Shown here piece by piece: positions 1-8,551 of a DNA stretch of 64,000 nt (its first letter is position 1; each line of letters opens with the position of its first letter). Below the pieces are notes generated by a model that saw only the letters and a list, made by a program, of their open reading frames with translations, was not told where the DNA came from and ran no database searches. The DNA lies in the NCBI GenBank assembly GCA_963747535.1, contig CAVVFX010000006.1, positions 124,001 through 188,000 on the forward strand, written 5' to 3'. The stretch is from CAVVFX01 sp963747535. GTDB lineage: Bacteria > Acidobacteriota > Terriglobia > Bryobacterales > Bryobacteraceae. Made by a program: the position numbers and the translations under genes.

Positions 1-1863
1 TTGCAGTAACGTGACTCCGTTGTAGCGCTGCGCGTTGAGCACCTGATTGATAGCGAACCGGTCGTAGAACATTCCCGAGCCTATCCGGATAACTGTCTTC
101 CCGGCTCTGGTGCCGTGAGAGTCCGGCGACCAGGCGACCGCGACGCGCGGGGCAAAATCCGACTTGTCGTGAATATTGGTTTGAGTTTCCCAGCGGAGCC
201 CGAGGCTAAGGGTCACGTTGGAGCGAACGCGCCAATCATCCTGGTAGAAAAGGCCGTTCTGAATTTGATTGACCGTTGATTTTGGCACACCGGCAGTAAT
301 GGTAAATTGCGACGGCATGCCGCCGAGCGCGAGAATTTGCGCGCCGGTATATCCCATGCCCTGGAAAAGCAAGGTGCGTTGGTACTGTTGAAGTGAGGTC
401 AGCTGCTGGCACGTACCTTGCACCGCTGAATTGCAAGGCGCGATGGGATTGTTGCTGGCATCGAGGTAGGGTCCGACCGTGCCATTGAAGCTATAAGTAC
501 CGTTGAAGTTGGTGTTTACGGTGCTGCTGATCGTCGTCGCGATCAGGCGCGTGCCGAACTTCATGGAGTGGGTGCCATGTACGACCGAAGTGTAGTTCTG
601 AAGCTCGTAGCTATTGGTGGTGCTGAAGGTGTTACCGACACCCGATCCGCCGTCACTGAAGGAACCCGACACCGAAATCGTAGGAGTGTTGTTGAGGCTG
701 TTCTGAGAGGTGACGTCGTTCAGGAAACGAAAACGAGTCTCGTTAATCACCTTGGCATTGATGACGGCCGTCTCGGTAAGGTAAGCGCCCAGTTCGTTGG
801 TCTTGGTGTCATAGGCGCGCGAGGGCAGAGTCGTCGTCCCTAAGCCGGCATTGCTCTGGTTCGCTATCAGGTCGGTGAAGCGGGCCACCAGAGTGTTGTT
901 GGCATTCAGCGCGTAATCGATGCGGGGGTTGAAATCAGTGCGCGTGTTGGGGGTGAGGACGGCCTGCTGGACCTGGGATGGTTGCAGCGTCGTGGGGTTC
1001 ACTATAATGGCGTTAATGTCGGCGTTATCGGTTATATCCCTGCGCTCGAAGTCCAGGAAATAAGATGTCCTGCTGTTGATCGGTCCGCCTACGTTGCCGC
1101 TGAACATCTGCGAAGAAAAATCGGGCTTATTGGTGGCGAATGGATTGCGCGAGTTGAAGGCGGAATTGCTGTCGGAGTAGAGGAAGCTGCCGCGCAGACG
1201 GTCCGCACCCGGCTTGGTAAGAATTTCGATGCGACCGAAACCGAGACGGTCGAATTCGGCGGAGAAGGGATTCTGGTTGATGCGAATTTCGCGAATGGAA
1301 GACTTGGGAGGAAGCTGGCCGCCGGTGAAGCCGTCGATGTAGATCTGGCCGCCATTGGGACCAGCCGAAGGTCCGGCGAGGGCCTGCAAATCGGCAGCGA
1401 GATCGTCGGGATCGTCGGGCAGCGCGTCGATTTCCGCCTGTTTCAACACCAACTGGCTGGCGTTGGCGGAAGCTTCCACGCTGACGGTGCCGACCGCCTC
1501 CCCCTGTACCGTGACTTCCTGCTTGGAGGCTTCCACCTTCAGCGGGATGTTCAGGCTAAACACTTTTCCCGCTTCCACCTTTACCGGAGTGGAGTTCACC
1601 GCGAAGCCGGTGCGGTTGGTTTTAACGACATAGCCGCCGGGCTGCAATCCTGGAACCGAAAAGTTTCCTGTGGCGTCACTTTGGACAGTCCGCGAAAAGT
1701 TTCGCGGTCCTGTGATCTGAATGTCCGTTGCCGGGACATAAGCGCCGCTATCGTCGACGACCGTTCCTTTAATAGTTCCCGTGGTAGCGGACGCCTGGGC
1801 AAAGGCTGAAAGACTCAGCGACATGAGCGCCACAAGGCAAAGCAAAAGACGAATCGGCGTCAC
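1..1863 (-). CDS. TonB-dependent receptor, Oar-like, C-terminus cut by window edge
   Basis: Outer-membrane receptor of the large acidobacterial Oar/SusC-like type, presumed to import or bind bulky ligands with TonB energy. The frame begins at a GTG (1863) behind AAAGGA at the usual distance and stays open for 621 codons to the window edge, so the C-terminal barrel is missing. A signal peptide (about residues 1-24, ending in AFAQA) is followed by a carboxypeptidase-regulatory-like beta-sandwich (about 28-105, ending around VKVEAGKVFSLNIPL). Then come a plug-like stretch (about 145-200, with FTGG, INQNPFSAEF and EILTKPG) and a barrel region rich in aromatic beta-strands. Family usual length is 1000-1150 aa, so about 450 residues lie outside. 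Ligand unknown. Two complete relatives lie at 18949-22278 and 34342-37629. Confidence 0.9.
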   Translation of the reverse strand, partial: MTPIRLLLCLVALMSLSLSAFAQASATTGTIKGTVVDDSGAYVPATDIQITGPRNFSRTVQSDATGNFSVPGLQPGGYVVKTNRTGFAVNSTPVKVEAGKVFSLNIPLKVEASKQEVTVQGEAVGTVSVEASANASQLVLKQAEIDALPDDPDDLAADLQALAGPSAGPNGGQIYIDGFTGGQLPPKSSIREIRINQNPFSAEFDRLGFGRIEILTKPGADRLRGSFLYSDSNSAFNSRNPFATNKPDFSSQMFSGNVGGPINSRTSYFLDFERRDITDNADINAIIVNPTTLQPSQVQQAVLTPNTRTDFNPRIDYALNANNTLVARFTDLIANQSNAGLGTTTLPSRAYDTKTNELGAYLTETAVINAKVINETRFRFLNDVTSQNSLNNTPTISVSGSFSDGGSGVGNTFSTTNSYELQNYTSVVHGTHSMKFGTRLIATTISSTVNTNFNGTYSFNGTVGPYLDASNNPIAPCNSAVQGTCQQLTSLQQYQRTLLFQGMGYTGAQILALGGMPSQFTITAGVPKSTVNQIQNGLFYQDDWRVRSNVTLSLGLRWETQTNIHDKSDFAPRVAVAWSPDSHGTRAGKTVIRIGSGMFYDRFAINQVLNAQRYNGVTLLQ

Positions 1864-2153
1864 TAGAATTGTTTCCTTTTTCACGTGATATAGTTCACCA
1901 GAGAGACTGCAACCAGGGGGTAGAGGTTACTGAATCTGTTGCCGGTATCCAGTTTTCACCTGTCCGTCACTGACCTCGGTAGGCCACACCCCAACCCCGC
2001 GCGCCGAGACCATCAGCACCGCACGAAAACGACTCTCCAGAAACTGAGACCAAGCTTCGCTCGCGGCGGCAAAGGCCCAAGTTTCAGAAACATCGGACCG
2101 TGGCCTGCCCCGCGCTTAGCGGCTGAAAACTGATAACCAACAACTTGAAAAAC
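1864..2153. other. Non-coding spacer
   Basis: A 290-base gap between two minus-strand genes. It must hold the promoter of the truncated receptor. It also contains fragments of the ATCCAGTTTTCACC / CTGATAACCAACAACTT type repeat (about 1945-1965 and 2125-2145) that recurs in other spacers of this window. I see no convincing gene. Confidence 0.5.
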
Positions 2154-3389
2154 CTACTGCGGCATCCCGATGTCTCCGAAGTTCCAGTTGCCGCTAACGG
2201 CGGAACCTCCGCCCTTCGAGGGAGCAGTCAGAATGGCCTCGACGCCGGCGATGGCCGTAATCGCTGTGACCTCCGAAGCGTCGTTGCCCGCTACGGCGGA
2301 AATCACCAGCGCGTCACCGGGCTTCAGGTCAGCAAGCGAGATCTGGGGCAGGCCTTCGATCATCTTAGGGAGATTCGCAGCACCGCCGCGCATTCCGCTA
2401 CGGCCTCCGCCGCCTCCGCCAGGAGGGCCGCCAGCGCCAGGAGGGCCATCACCTGCAGCGGCAGGCGGCCTGCCGCCACCTCCACCGCCTCCGCCACGGG
2501 CGCCATCACCGCCCGGGCCTCCGGTTGTTGACCCGCCATTCTGCAGTCGAGCCAGCATCATGGACATGTAAGTTGGAAGGCGCTTCAGCGAGGTATCGGC
2601 ATTGATCTTGACGGTGACGGGAGCACCCTTCTTGACCGCGAGATCGTTCACTTTGAGAGTATTGGTTGCGGGATCGATGGAGATAATGGTCGCGGCGAGA
2701 GTGCGGAACGTGCCGGTGACAACCTCTTCCGCCTTGATGTGCGAGCCATCTTCGTTTTTATCCCCCAGCACGCGGATGCGGTCCCCGACTTTGATCTCGG
2801 CAAACGAACTGGCGGTGGCATCCTGGAACTTTGCCGATCCGGGCGCATAGCGCCGGTACACCATCTTCTCGTTCGGGTCCACGATCACGCTCTTGGTATC
2901 TTTCGGTGTCAAACCGCTGGGGACGGTGATGGTGATCGTCTTGGTGGCTGGATCGAGCGAAGCTACGGTGCCGACCGTTCCGCGTTTTTCCCATTCCTCG
3001 CGCGACTTCTCGTGGAACTGCGCGAGATCCGCTTTGGTCATCACGATGATGGACGCGGCTGGGCTCATCGCCCCGCCTTCGGCCGGCCGGGTGCGCGCAA
3101 GCACGCGATCACCCACACTGATGTCCTTTAATTCGATACGCGTGGCCTTGCTCAATTCCTTCTCACCGGGAGCCATGCGCAGGTAGCTGGTCTGGTCCTG
3201 CAGGGGGATGGTGATTTCTTCCCCTTTGTCCGTTTTGACTTTGACTTGCTTAGCAGCCGCATCGATCGAAACGACTTCGCCGATGGTGCTGACGTAGCGG
3301 GATTTCGCGGGAGCGGGTTGGGCCGCATCCTGAGCCGGAAGTACGGTGGCAGTCAGGAGCAGCGTGGAAATCAAAGTAAAAAGCTTCAT
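2154..3389 (-). CDS. Secreted Gly-rich protein with DUF5666-like repeats
   Basis: Function unknown. Starting at the ATG at 3389 (a TTG two codons upstream is the alternative; no strong ribosome site for either) it encodes 411 aa. A signal peptide (MKLFTLISTLLLTATVLPAQ) is followed by three repeats, each of the form G-x-V-x-S-[IL]-D-[AP]-x-x-[KN]-[QT]-[VIL], with recurring VGDR(V/I)RV or VGDRVLAR segments. They resemble the small beta-barrel repeats of DUF5666 proteins. A low-complexity linker of Gly, Pro and Arg (about residues 285-340) separates them from a last segment containing LKPGDALVISAVAG. Probably periplasmic or extracellular. The Gly-rich stretch makes the opposite strand look like a proline-rich coding frame, which I reject. 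Confidence 0.75.
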   Translation of the reverse strand: MKLFTLISTLLLTATVLPAQDAAQPAPAKSRYVSTIGEVVSIDAAAKQVKVKTDKGEEITIPLQDQTSYLRMAPGEKELSKATRIELKDISVGDRVLARTRPAEGGAMSPAASIIVMTKADLAQFHEKSREEWEKRGTVGTVASLDPATKTITITVPSGLTPKDTKSVIVDPNEKMVYRRYAPGSAKFQDATASSFAEIKVGDRIRVLGDKNEDGSHIKAEEVVTGTFRTLAATIISIDPATNTLKVNDLAVKKGAPVTVKINADTSLKRLPTYMSMMLARLQNGGSTTGGPGGDGARGGGGGGGGRPPAAAGDGPPGAGGPPGGGGGGRSGMRGGAANLPKMIEGLPQISLADLKPGDALVISAVAGNDASEVTAITAIAGVEAILTAPSKGGGSAVSGNWNFGDIGMPQ

Positions 3390-3675
3390 CGACAACAGTA
3401 TGGCGAAACGCGAAGCATTGGTGTAACCGCACTATTCGTAAAGAAACGTAAAAGCACCCGACGCCGTCCCAAGTGTAAGGTACGGGAAAAGGGTGAAGTG
3501 TGCGTGAATGTACTTGAGATTACGACCAGTCCTGTGCGACACTGGGAGTGTAGTTTGAAATGCCGGTAGTACGCTACATTGTGAGTCAGGTTAGTGAGCC
3601 CCGGAATCCATTCCGAGGCTTTTTCTTTTTTGGGACCCGAGTGGCGCAACCTCCGGAAAATCAGGAGAAGTGCAA
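3390..3675. other. Divergent spacer with cold-shock 5' leader
   Basis: A 286-base region between the minus-strand secreted protein and the plus-strand cold-shock gene. It must contain both promoters. Its right half holds a hairpin plus T-run (3599-3631) annotated separately. No protein-coding signal on either strand looks real. Confidence 0.5.
3599..3631 (+). terminator. Hairpin plus T-run upstream of the cold-shock gene
   Basis: The palindrome GGAATCCATTCC, extended by CC-CGG / CCG-GG with one mismatch, is followed at once by CTTTTTCTTTTTT. This is the form of an intrinsic terminator reading on the plus strand. It ends 44 bases before the cold-shock start, so it is either the end of a short RNA made from about 3540-3600 or an attenuator in the cold-shock leader. 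Confidence 0.55.
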
Positions 3676-3879
3676 GTGAGAGAAAAAGGTATTGTGAAGT
3701 GGTTCAACGCCGCGAAGGGTTATGGATTCATCCAGCGCTCGACCGGCGATGACGTGTTTGTCCATTTTTCGGCTATCCAGTCAAGTGGGTACCGTTCGCT
3801 GGACGAGGGCTCGGAGGTCGAGTTCGAGGTGAAGCAGGGTCCCAAAGGTCTGCAGGCCGAGAACGTTGCGAGAGTTTAA
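3676..3879 (+). CDS. Cold-shock domain protein (CspA family)
   Basis: Single-domain nucleic-acid chaperone, 67 aa, normal for CspA/CspB. It carries both RNA-binding motifs: KGYGFI (RNP1) around residue 14 and VFVHFSAI (RNP2) around residue 28, with the conserved start G-[IT]-VKWFN. I chose the GTG at 3676 because AGGAG at 3663-3667 lies 8 bases upstream; the GTG at 3670 would be only 2 bases from the same site. The gene stands alone. The hairpin in its leader (3599-3631) suggests control at the RNA level, as is common for csp genes. Function is sure at family level; the specific paralogue is not. Confidence 0.95.
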   Translation: MREKGIVKWFNAAKGYGFIQRSTGDDVFVHFSAIQSSGYRSLDEGSEVEFEVKQGPKGLQAENVARV

Positions 3880-3928
3880 GCGGTAGTCTTCAGTCGCCAG
3901 TTTTCAGCCCTCAGTTATCCTGCAATAA

Positions 3929-3956
3929 GTGGTCAGCCTTGATACAGGCTGACCAC
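3929..3956. terminator. Perfect 10-bp hairpin between convergent genes
   Basis: GTGGTCAGCC and GGCTGACCAC form a perfect 10-bp stem around an 8-base loop. It sits between the convergent cold-shock gene and the minus-strand propeller gene, the right place for a bidirectional terminator, though a clear T-tract is absent on either side. It is flanked by copies of the CAGTTTTCAG/CTGATAACT repeat type. Confidence 0.5.
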
Positions 3957-4008
3957 CCGATTCAGCCAGTCTGCACCCGCCCCGGTAACCCACCAGCTCA
4001 CAAACGGA

Positions 4009-5904
4009 TTACTGATAACTCACAACTATTTGAACGTGGTTGCTGTCTTCGCCATTCACCTGGAGTGAGAAGTCCCCGGCACCCGCATTCAGCAGTCCCG
4101 GCAATTGAACCTCTACCAGGTACAGCCCCACATACCCGGGAGCCAGGGTCGCGCGGGTGACCTCTACCGGAACGTCATTCAACCGGGCTTCTACGCGGGC
4201 TGTGACCACCGGAGGGTCCTCCGGCGCCGGAACTCCCGCCCGCCATTCCGGATTGACCTTGCCGAGTCCCGAGGCAAAGACCTGAATCCGACCGCCCGGG
4301 TGCGCCAGATTGCGAGCATCCAGTGTGAGACCGGATGCGGCGTCGACCAGAATCGGCAAACCATCGCCGTCCACCAGAATCGATGGCGCGACCTGCCGCA
4401 GTGGCAGGGCTACGCGGCTCTCGCCCTGACTCGACTCGACGGTCAGCGCCAGTACCGATCCACTGGCCTCGAACGGAACCTGTACCTGAGTCGACGCCGG
4501 AGAACTGGACACCGTCGCGAGATCGCCACTCTCGGACTTCACCAGAGAAAGTCCGCTGCCTTGCACGTGGAGCAAAACCCCGGGGGCAGCCGCCCGGGCA
4601 GGCTGATCGGCAGCGGTCAATATCCGAATAGAGGCTGTCCTATGCGGCGATGGGGCGGCATACAGGCCGTAGCCATCGAGTGCCACATAGAGAATATTGC
4701 GAACCGGATCAAGCCGTACATCCATTGCCCTCGCCTCGGGCAACCCCGGAACAATCTGCCAGTTAGCGACTGGATCAAGACTGTTCATATCGACCCGCGC
4801 CGCGAAAACGCCATGATCGCCGGCAACGTAGGCTATCCCGGCAACTCCGTCCATGGCTACTCCATGGATTGGGCCTTGGGGCAGGCCGGAACTCACATCG
4901 TCCCAGGAAACAGCGTCGTCAATGGTGCGCAGGACGCGGGGAGAATTAGCCGGCGAGCCGGCCGGCAGCGCGAGAACGGCCAGCGCGCTATGGGGGCTAT
5001 TGCTGCCGCCGGCCTCGATGGCCTCGATGCGTCCGCCGGCTGCGCGCGTCGACGGGATCCAGGTAGTGCCGCTGTCGGATGAACTCCACAAACGGCCGTC
5101 GTTCGAACCCGCAAACCAGACGTTGGGAGATGCGGCGAACGCCGTGATTTCCGTGCCGAGCGATTGTGCGGCCGCCCGGCGTTGCGACTCGGTCCCGTCT
5201 TGCGGCCCAGCCGGAGCCGTCGGCGAGAGTATCCAGTTGGCATGAGCGGCCGCGGCAGCGGGAGGTAGCTCCACGAGGCCGATGTTTTCCACTTCGGCGC
5301 GAATCGAACCCGAGGCTCCCTTGGGCAACAACCGGCGCATCGGCAGGTTGGGCAACTCTTCGTTCAAACTCGACCAGGAGAGTCCGGAATCGGCGGAATG
5401 CCAGACGCCCAGGTCATTGGCCACTACAATTTGGCGCGAATCGAGGGGCGAAACCGCCAGCGCGTGCTGGTGAGGTCCGATGATCGAGACTCCGTGGAAG
5501 GAGGTCAGATTGACGAAAGTGGCGCCATTGTCGTCGGACACTTCGAGATCCTGGCCGAGCGCGTAGTAACGGCCATCGATCCACTGCGTCCGGGCGGCGG
5601 GATCGGAGGGAGGCGGAGTGCTCGTTTTGGATGGCATCCATCCGGCAAAGTCGGAGGTTTCGAACACCTGTCCCGACGCCGTACGGGCATAAAGGCGATC
5701 ACCCGAGGGGGAAAACCATACGGAGTCAACCGACCCGCCCGCAGGTCCCGCCAGATTCAGCCCTACAGACTCGTTGCCGAGCTTACGCCAGGTGGGGGCG
5801 GGCTCAGGCGACGATTGCCCGAGTGCGATTTCACATAGAAGTGCGAAACAGGCGATCGCCCGAAGCGCGGCCGATTTTGTGCGATTTGTATCTATTCGAC
5901 ACAT
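4009..5904 (-). CDS. Secreted beta-propeller (BNR/sialidase-like) protein with TIGR03437 C-terminus
   Basis: A 631-residue exported protein of unknown substrate. After a signal peptide (about 1-30, ending IALGQ) there are repeated propeller blades with Asp-box-like elements such as SDDNGATF, SADSGLSW, SSDSGTTW and TIDDAVSW, typical of BNR/sialidase or Ycf48-like folds (about residues 35-420). The last 200 residues (APGVLLHVQGSGLS to the end, with VFASGLGKVNPEWRAGVPAP and VPVEVTRATLAPGYVGLYLVEVQ split over this stretch) match the pattern of the TIGR03437 domain known from Solibacter. The start ATG at 5904 is the first in frame. Divergent from the FecR-domain gene at 6039. I see no catalytic sialidase residues and would not call it an enzyme. 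Confidence 0.8.
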   Translation of the reverse strand: MCRIDTNRTKSAALRAIACFALLCEIALGQSSPEPAPTWRKLGNESVGLNLAGPAGGSVDSVWFSPSGDRLYARTASGQVFETSDFAGWMPSKTSTPPPSDPAARTQWIDGRYYALGQDLEVSDDNGATFVNLTSFHGVSIIGPHQHALAVSPLDSRQIVVANDLGVWHSADSGLSWSSLNEELPNLPMRRLLPKGASGSIRAEVENIGLVELPPAAAAAHANWILSPTAPAGPQDGTESQRRAAAQSLGTEITAFAASPNVWFAGSNDGRLWSSSDSGTTWIPSTRAAGGRIEAIEAGGSNSPHSALAVLALPAGSPANSPRVLRTIDDAVSWDDVSSGLPQGPIHGVAMDGVAGIAYVAGDHGVFAARVDMNSLDPVANWQIVPGLPEARAMDVRLDPVRNILYVALDGYGLYAAPSPHRTASIRILTAADQPARAAAPGVLLHVQGSGLSLVKSESGDLATVSSSPASTQVQVPFEASGSVLALTVESSQGESRVALPLRQVAPSILVDGDGLPILVDAASGLTLDARNLAHPGGRIQVFASGLGKVNPEWRAGVPAPEDPPVVTARVEARLNDVPVEVTRATLAPGYVGLYLVEVQLPGLLNAGAGDFSLQVNGEDSNHVQIVVSYQ

Positions 5905-6038
5905 CTACGTGTCTCTATGCTACCGCATCCAACGTCAAGCTAACGTTGGAACTCGCTGACAACATGAAAGTTGCAACAATTTAATGTTTACGGATCCCTG
6001 ATTGTGCTGCAAGTTGGGTGCTAGACTGGTAAAAACGC

Positions 6039-6869
6039 GTGTCCCACTCGACGGAAAGATTGCCTGGCGGTCTCCGGCGGTCGGTCGTGATGTTTGCGGC
6101 GCTGCTAATGGGGGCCGGAGTGTGTCTCCAGCCCGCTGAAGCCCAGTCGGGCCAGGCAGCGAAGCTGATCCAGATGACGGGGCAGGTGTCGGTGCTTCGC
6201 TACGGTTCCCAGTGGGCCTTGAATGTCGGCGATCCGATTCAGCCGCAGCAGGTCATTATCACGGGTCCCGACGGGTCGGCGACCTTCCGGGTTGCGGATG
6301 GCAGTACCTTTGAAGTTTTCCCCAACTCCAAGGCCGTATTCCGCGACACACCAGGCGATTGGCAGAACCTCCTGGAGATGATTCTTGGGAAAGTGAGGGT
6401 AGAGATTCAGCACCTCGCGGGTAAACCCAATCCCAATAAAGTCCGAACTCCCACCGCTGTGATCTCGGTGCGCGGCACGATTTTCGATGTCAGCGTCATG
6501 GACGATAAGGGCACCACGCTTGTGATGGTCGAAGAAGGGCACGTAGAGGTCAAAAACGAGTTACAACCTGGAGACGGGATCATCCTGTACCCCGGGCAGT
6601 GGGTCGAGGTCGATCCCGACCAACCGCTGGCCGCCCGGAAGCCCGATTACAACGCGCTGGTTCAGAGGTTTGGACGCGCCTTCAAGGAGATCGCGGACGA
6701 AATCCTGATGCACAGCCGGTCGGGTGGGGGAGTACCGATTGGGACCTCGAGCGGCGGGAGTGCAGCCGATCAATGCACGCACGGCGGTTGTAAGAGTGGA
6801 GGCAGTACTGGAGGGGGAAGCACGCCGCCACCACCCCCACCCGCTCCGCCTCCACCGCCGGCACAGTGA
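6039..6869 (+). CDS. FecR-domain secreted protein with proline-rich tail
   Basis: A 276-residue protein with an N-terminal signal anchor (hydrophobic VVMFAALLMGAGVCL, cleavage near AEAQ), then a FecR domain. Diagnostic FecR elements are visible: GDPIQPQQVIITGPDGSATFRVADGS split across about 62-95, then KVRTPTAVISVRGTIFDV (about 135-152) and MVEEGHVEV (about 162-170). The tail is Gly/Ser-rich and ends in poly-proline. Classical FecR proteins relay iron-siderophore signals to a sigma factor, but no ECF sigma factor is adjacent, and acidobacterial FecR proteins are often stand-alone exported proteins. Start GTG 6039 has no clear ribosome site; GTG near 6087 is an alternative that would shorten the signal region. 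Confidence 0.8.
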   Translation: MSHSTERLPGGLRRSVVMFAALLMGAGVCLQPAEAQSGQAAKLIQMTGQVSVLRYGSQWALNVGDPIQPQQVIITGPDGSATFRVADGSTFEVFPNSKAVFRDTPGDWQNLLEMILGKVRVEIQHLAGKPNPNKVRTPTAVISVRGTIFDVSVMDDKGTTLVMVEEGHVEVKNELQPGDGIILYPGQWVEVDPDQPLAARKPDYNALVQRFGRAFKEIADEILMHSRSGGGVPIGTSSGGSAADQCTHGGCKSGGSTGGGSTPPPPPPAPPPPPAQ

Positions 6870-6913
6870 TCAGGACACGCGGCGGTAGTCGCGTCGAGAC
6901 CGCTACGCAGCTC

Positions 6914-6939
6914 GCAGACCACAAAAAGCGATGTTCTGC
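6914..6939. repeat. Dispersed hairpin repeat, copy 1 (GCAGACCA family)
   Basis: GCAGACCA, a 10-base A-rich loop, then TGTTCTGC (one mismatch from the complement). The same arm and loop recur at 24269-24294, 24462-24487, 32015-32037 and 54912-54937. It follows the FecR-domain gene. Confidence 0.7.
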
Positions 6940-7004
6940 GCCACGGTTAGGCTGAAATGGCCAAGTGTAGAGAAAACGCGGCTACCGCCGCACGTCTCGT
7001 CGCG

Positions 7005-7535
7005 CTATGCCGCGGTTGGGATCGCTGCCGGTGCCGGTAGCGCCGCTATGGCGTGAATCACCGAGGCAATGCGTACCGCGGCTAAGATGCTTTCTTCGCT
7101 AACGCCTTTGTCGCGCAGAGCCCGGTCGTGTGCCGTGATGCATTTGCCGCAACCGTTGATGGCTGACACCGTCAGGCACCACAATTCAAAATCGACGGGG
7201 TCGGAGCCATGCGTGCGTATGATGTTCATGCGCAGCCGCGCCGGCAGCGTCGAGTACTTTTCATGTTCGCTGAGATGCTGGAACCGGTAGAAGATGTTGT
7301 TCATGCCCATGATGGCAGCAGCGCCTTTCGCGGCTTCCATCGCGACCGGTTGAAGATGCGAGGCCGCCTCTTCGAGCAGCGCGTCAATCACCAACGGATT
7401 GCGCGATGCCAGGGCACATGCGACGACGGTGCCCCAGGTCTGCTGCGCGGTCAGTTCCGGCTGCTTCAGGACCGTCTGAAGATTGAGCTTCAGGTCCTTT
7501 GCATATTCGGGAATGCTGGAGAGAAATTGTTCCAT
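7005..7535 (-). CDS. ahpD: AhpD-like carboxymuconolactone decarboxylase family protein
   Basis: Peroxidase partner protein of 176 aa. AhpD proteins use a CxxC pair and a nearby His to reduce AhpC or act as alkylhydroperoxidases. Here the motif is INGCGKCITAHD (CGKC plus H), and the overall helical CMD fold is evident (SIPEYAKDLKLNLQTVL, then LRMNIIRTHG). I take the ATG at 7535, preceded by GGACA, rather than the upstream in-frame GTG region at 7580. The gene is last in the perR-phhB-ahpC-ahpD run and 56 bases behind ahpC, so it probably serves as the electron donor to that peroxiredoxin. Confidence high at family level. Confidence 0.9.
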   Translation of the reverse strand: MEQFLSSIPEYAKDLKLNLQTVLKQPELTAQQTWGTVVACALASRNPLVIDALLEEAASHLQPVAMEAAKGAAAIMGMNNIFYRFQHLSEHEKYSTLPARLRMNIIRTHGSDPVDFELWCLTVSAINGCGKCITAHDRALRDKGVSEESILAAVRIASVIHAIAALPAPAAIPTAA

Positions 7536-7591
7536 TAAGTGTCCAAACTGAAATTGGGGGCGAGTCGAAACCCGCCCCATAAATCAGACTC

Positions 7592-8128
7592 CTATACCGT
7601 GAGGACCGGCTCGCCCTTCTGCCAGCCGCACGGGCATAGTTCATCGGTCTGCAAGGCGTCGAGCACGCGCAGCACCTCCTCCGGATTGCGGCCGACCGAA
7701 AGGTCCGTTACGTAAACGAAGCGAACGATGCCATCGGGATCGACCAGGAAGGTGGCCCGTTGAGCCACGCCTTCTTTTTCGTCCAGGACACCGAGCTTGG
7801 TGGTCAACTCATGCTTGACGTCGGCCAGCATCGGAAACGGCAGGTCCTTGAGATCCGTGTGGTGGGTGCGCCAGGCGAGGTGCACGAATTCCGAATCGGT
7901 GCTGCCGCCCAGGATCTGACAATCCCGGTCTTTGAACTCGCCGTTCATTTTTCCGAACGCGGCGATCTCCGTGGGGCAGACGAAAGTGAAATCTTTGGGC
8001 CAGAAGAAATACAGCTTCCATTTGCCCGAGAAATCTTTATCGGTGATGGTTTTAAACGCACTCTTCAGGTCGGTGCTCACCGTTGCTTTCACTTCGAATG
8101 ACGGAAATTTCTGTCCTACTCCTAACAT
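7592..8128 (-). CDS. ahpC: Peroxiredoxin, alkyl hydroperoxide reductase subunit C
   Basis: Thiol peroxidase of 178 aa that reduces hydrogen peroxide and organic peroxides in the cytoplasm. The peroxidatic cysteine lies in DFTFVCPTEIAAF (about residue 50) and the resolving cysteine in DELCPCGW near the C-terminus, so this is an AhpC of the AhpE/AhpC-AhpD group rather than an AhpF-dependent one; no ahpF is present and ahpD is next door. ATG 8128 is chosen because homologues start M-L-x-V-G-x-x-x-P-x-F; AAGGAG lies about 12 bases upstream. Likely repressed with its neighbours by the PerR-type regulator upstream. Confidence 0.95.
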   Translation of the reverse strand: MLGVGQKFPSFEVKATVSTDLKSAFKTITDKDFSGKWKLYFFWPKDFTFVCPTEIAAFGKMNGEFKDRDCQILGGSTDSEFVHLAWRTHHTDLKDLPFPMLADVKHELTTKLGVLDEKEGVAQRATFLVDPDGIVRFVYVTDLSVGRNPEEVLRVLDALQTDELCPCGWQKGEPVLTV

Positions 8129-8171
8129 CGGTCTGTGGTTCTCCTTGGTTTCGTTGGTTGCAAAAAAATCG

Positions 8172-8510
8172 TTAGTGGGATGACAGCGAATCAAGCTTCG
8201 CCGCCAGGATAAAATCGCTTTCGGTCAAGCCGTCGACCTTGTGAGTGTAGATCTTCACGGCGACGCGGCCCCAGCCAAGCTCCATATCCGGGTGGTGGCC
8301 TTCGGCTTCGGCAATTTCGCCGATCCGGTTGACGAACGCGAGGGCGGTGACGAAATCGGGAAACTTGAAAACACGTTCGAGTTGGTGCTCGTGCACCACG
8401 GTCCACTGCGGCACTTCCGACGCTAGCGTCATTAGCGCCGCACCCTGGAGCGCGGGAGTGCCTCCTTTGCAGGGAACGCAATGTTTCTGGGAAAGAGCTT
8501 CAGCAGGCAT
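8172..8510 (-). CDS. phhB: 4a-hydroxytetrahydrobiopterin dehydratase (PCD/DCoH)
   Basis: Recycles the 4a-hydroxy pterin formed by pterin-dependent hydroxylases. The 112-aa protein shows the family core: WTVVHEHQLERVFKFPDF, FVNRIGEIAEAEGHHPDMEL (the HHPD active-site histidines) and VKIYTHKVDGLTESDF. The start at 8510 has AGGAG 9 bases upstream. N-terminal residues SQKHCVPCKGG with a CVPC pair are usual in this branch. It lies between a peroxide regulator and ahpC with gaps of about 40 bases, an unexpected setting for a pterin enzyme; no aromatic amino acid hydroxylase is in the window. Confidence 0.93.
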   Translation of the reverse strand: MPAEALSQKHCVPCKGGTPALQGAALMTLASEVPQWTVVHEHQLERVFKFPDFVTALAFVNRIGEIAEAEGHHPDMELGWGRVAVKIYTHKVDGLTESDFILAAKLDSLSSH

Positions 8511-8551
8511 TTCAGGTATCTCCTTGCTTATACAATTCTCGCAGGATCCTC

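Noticed and set aside
982..1809. Plus-strand open frame (275 codons)
   Set aside because: Antisense to the truncated TonB receptor, whose domains are readable.
2170..2571. Plus-strand proline-rich frame
   Set aside because: Mirror image of the Gly-rich linker of the minus-strand protein at 2154-3389.
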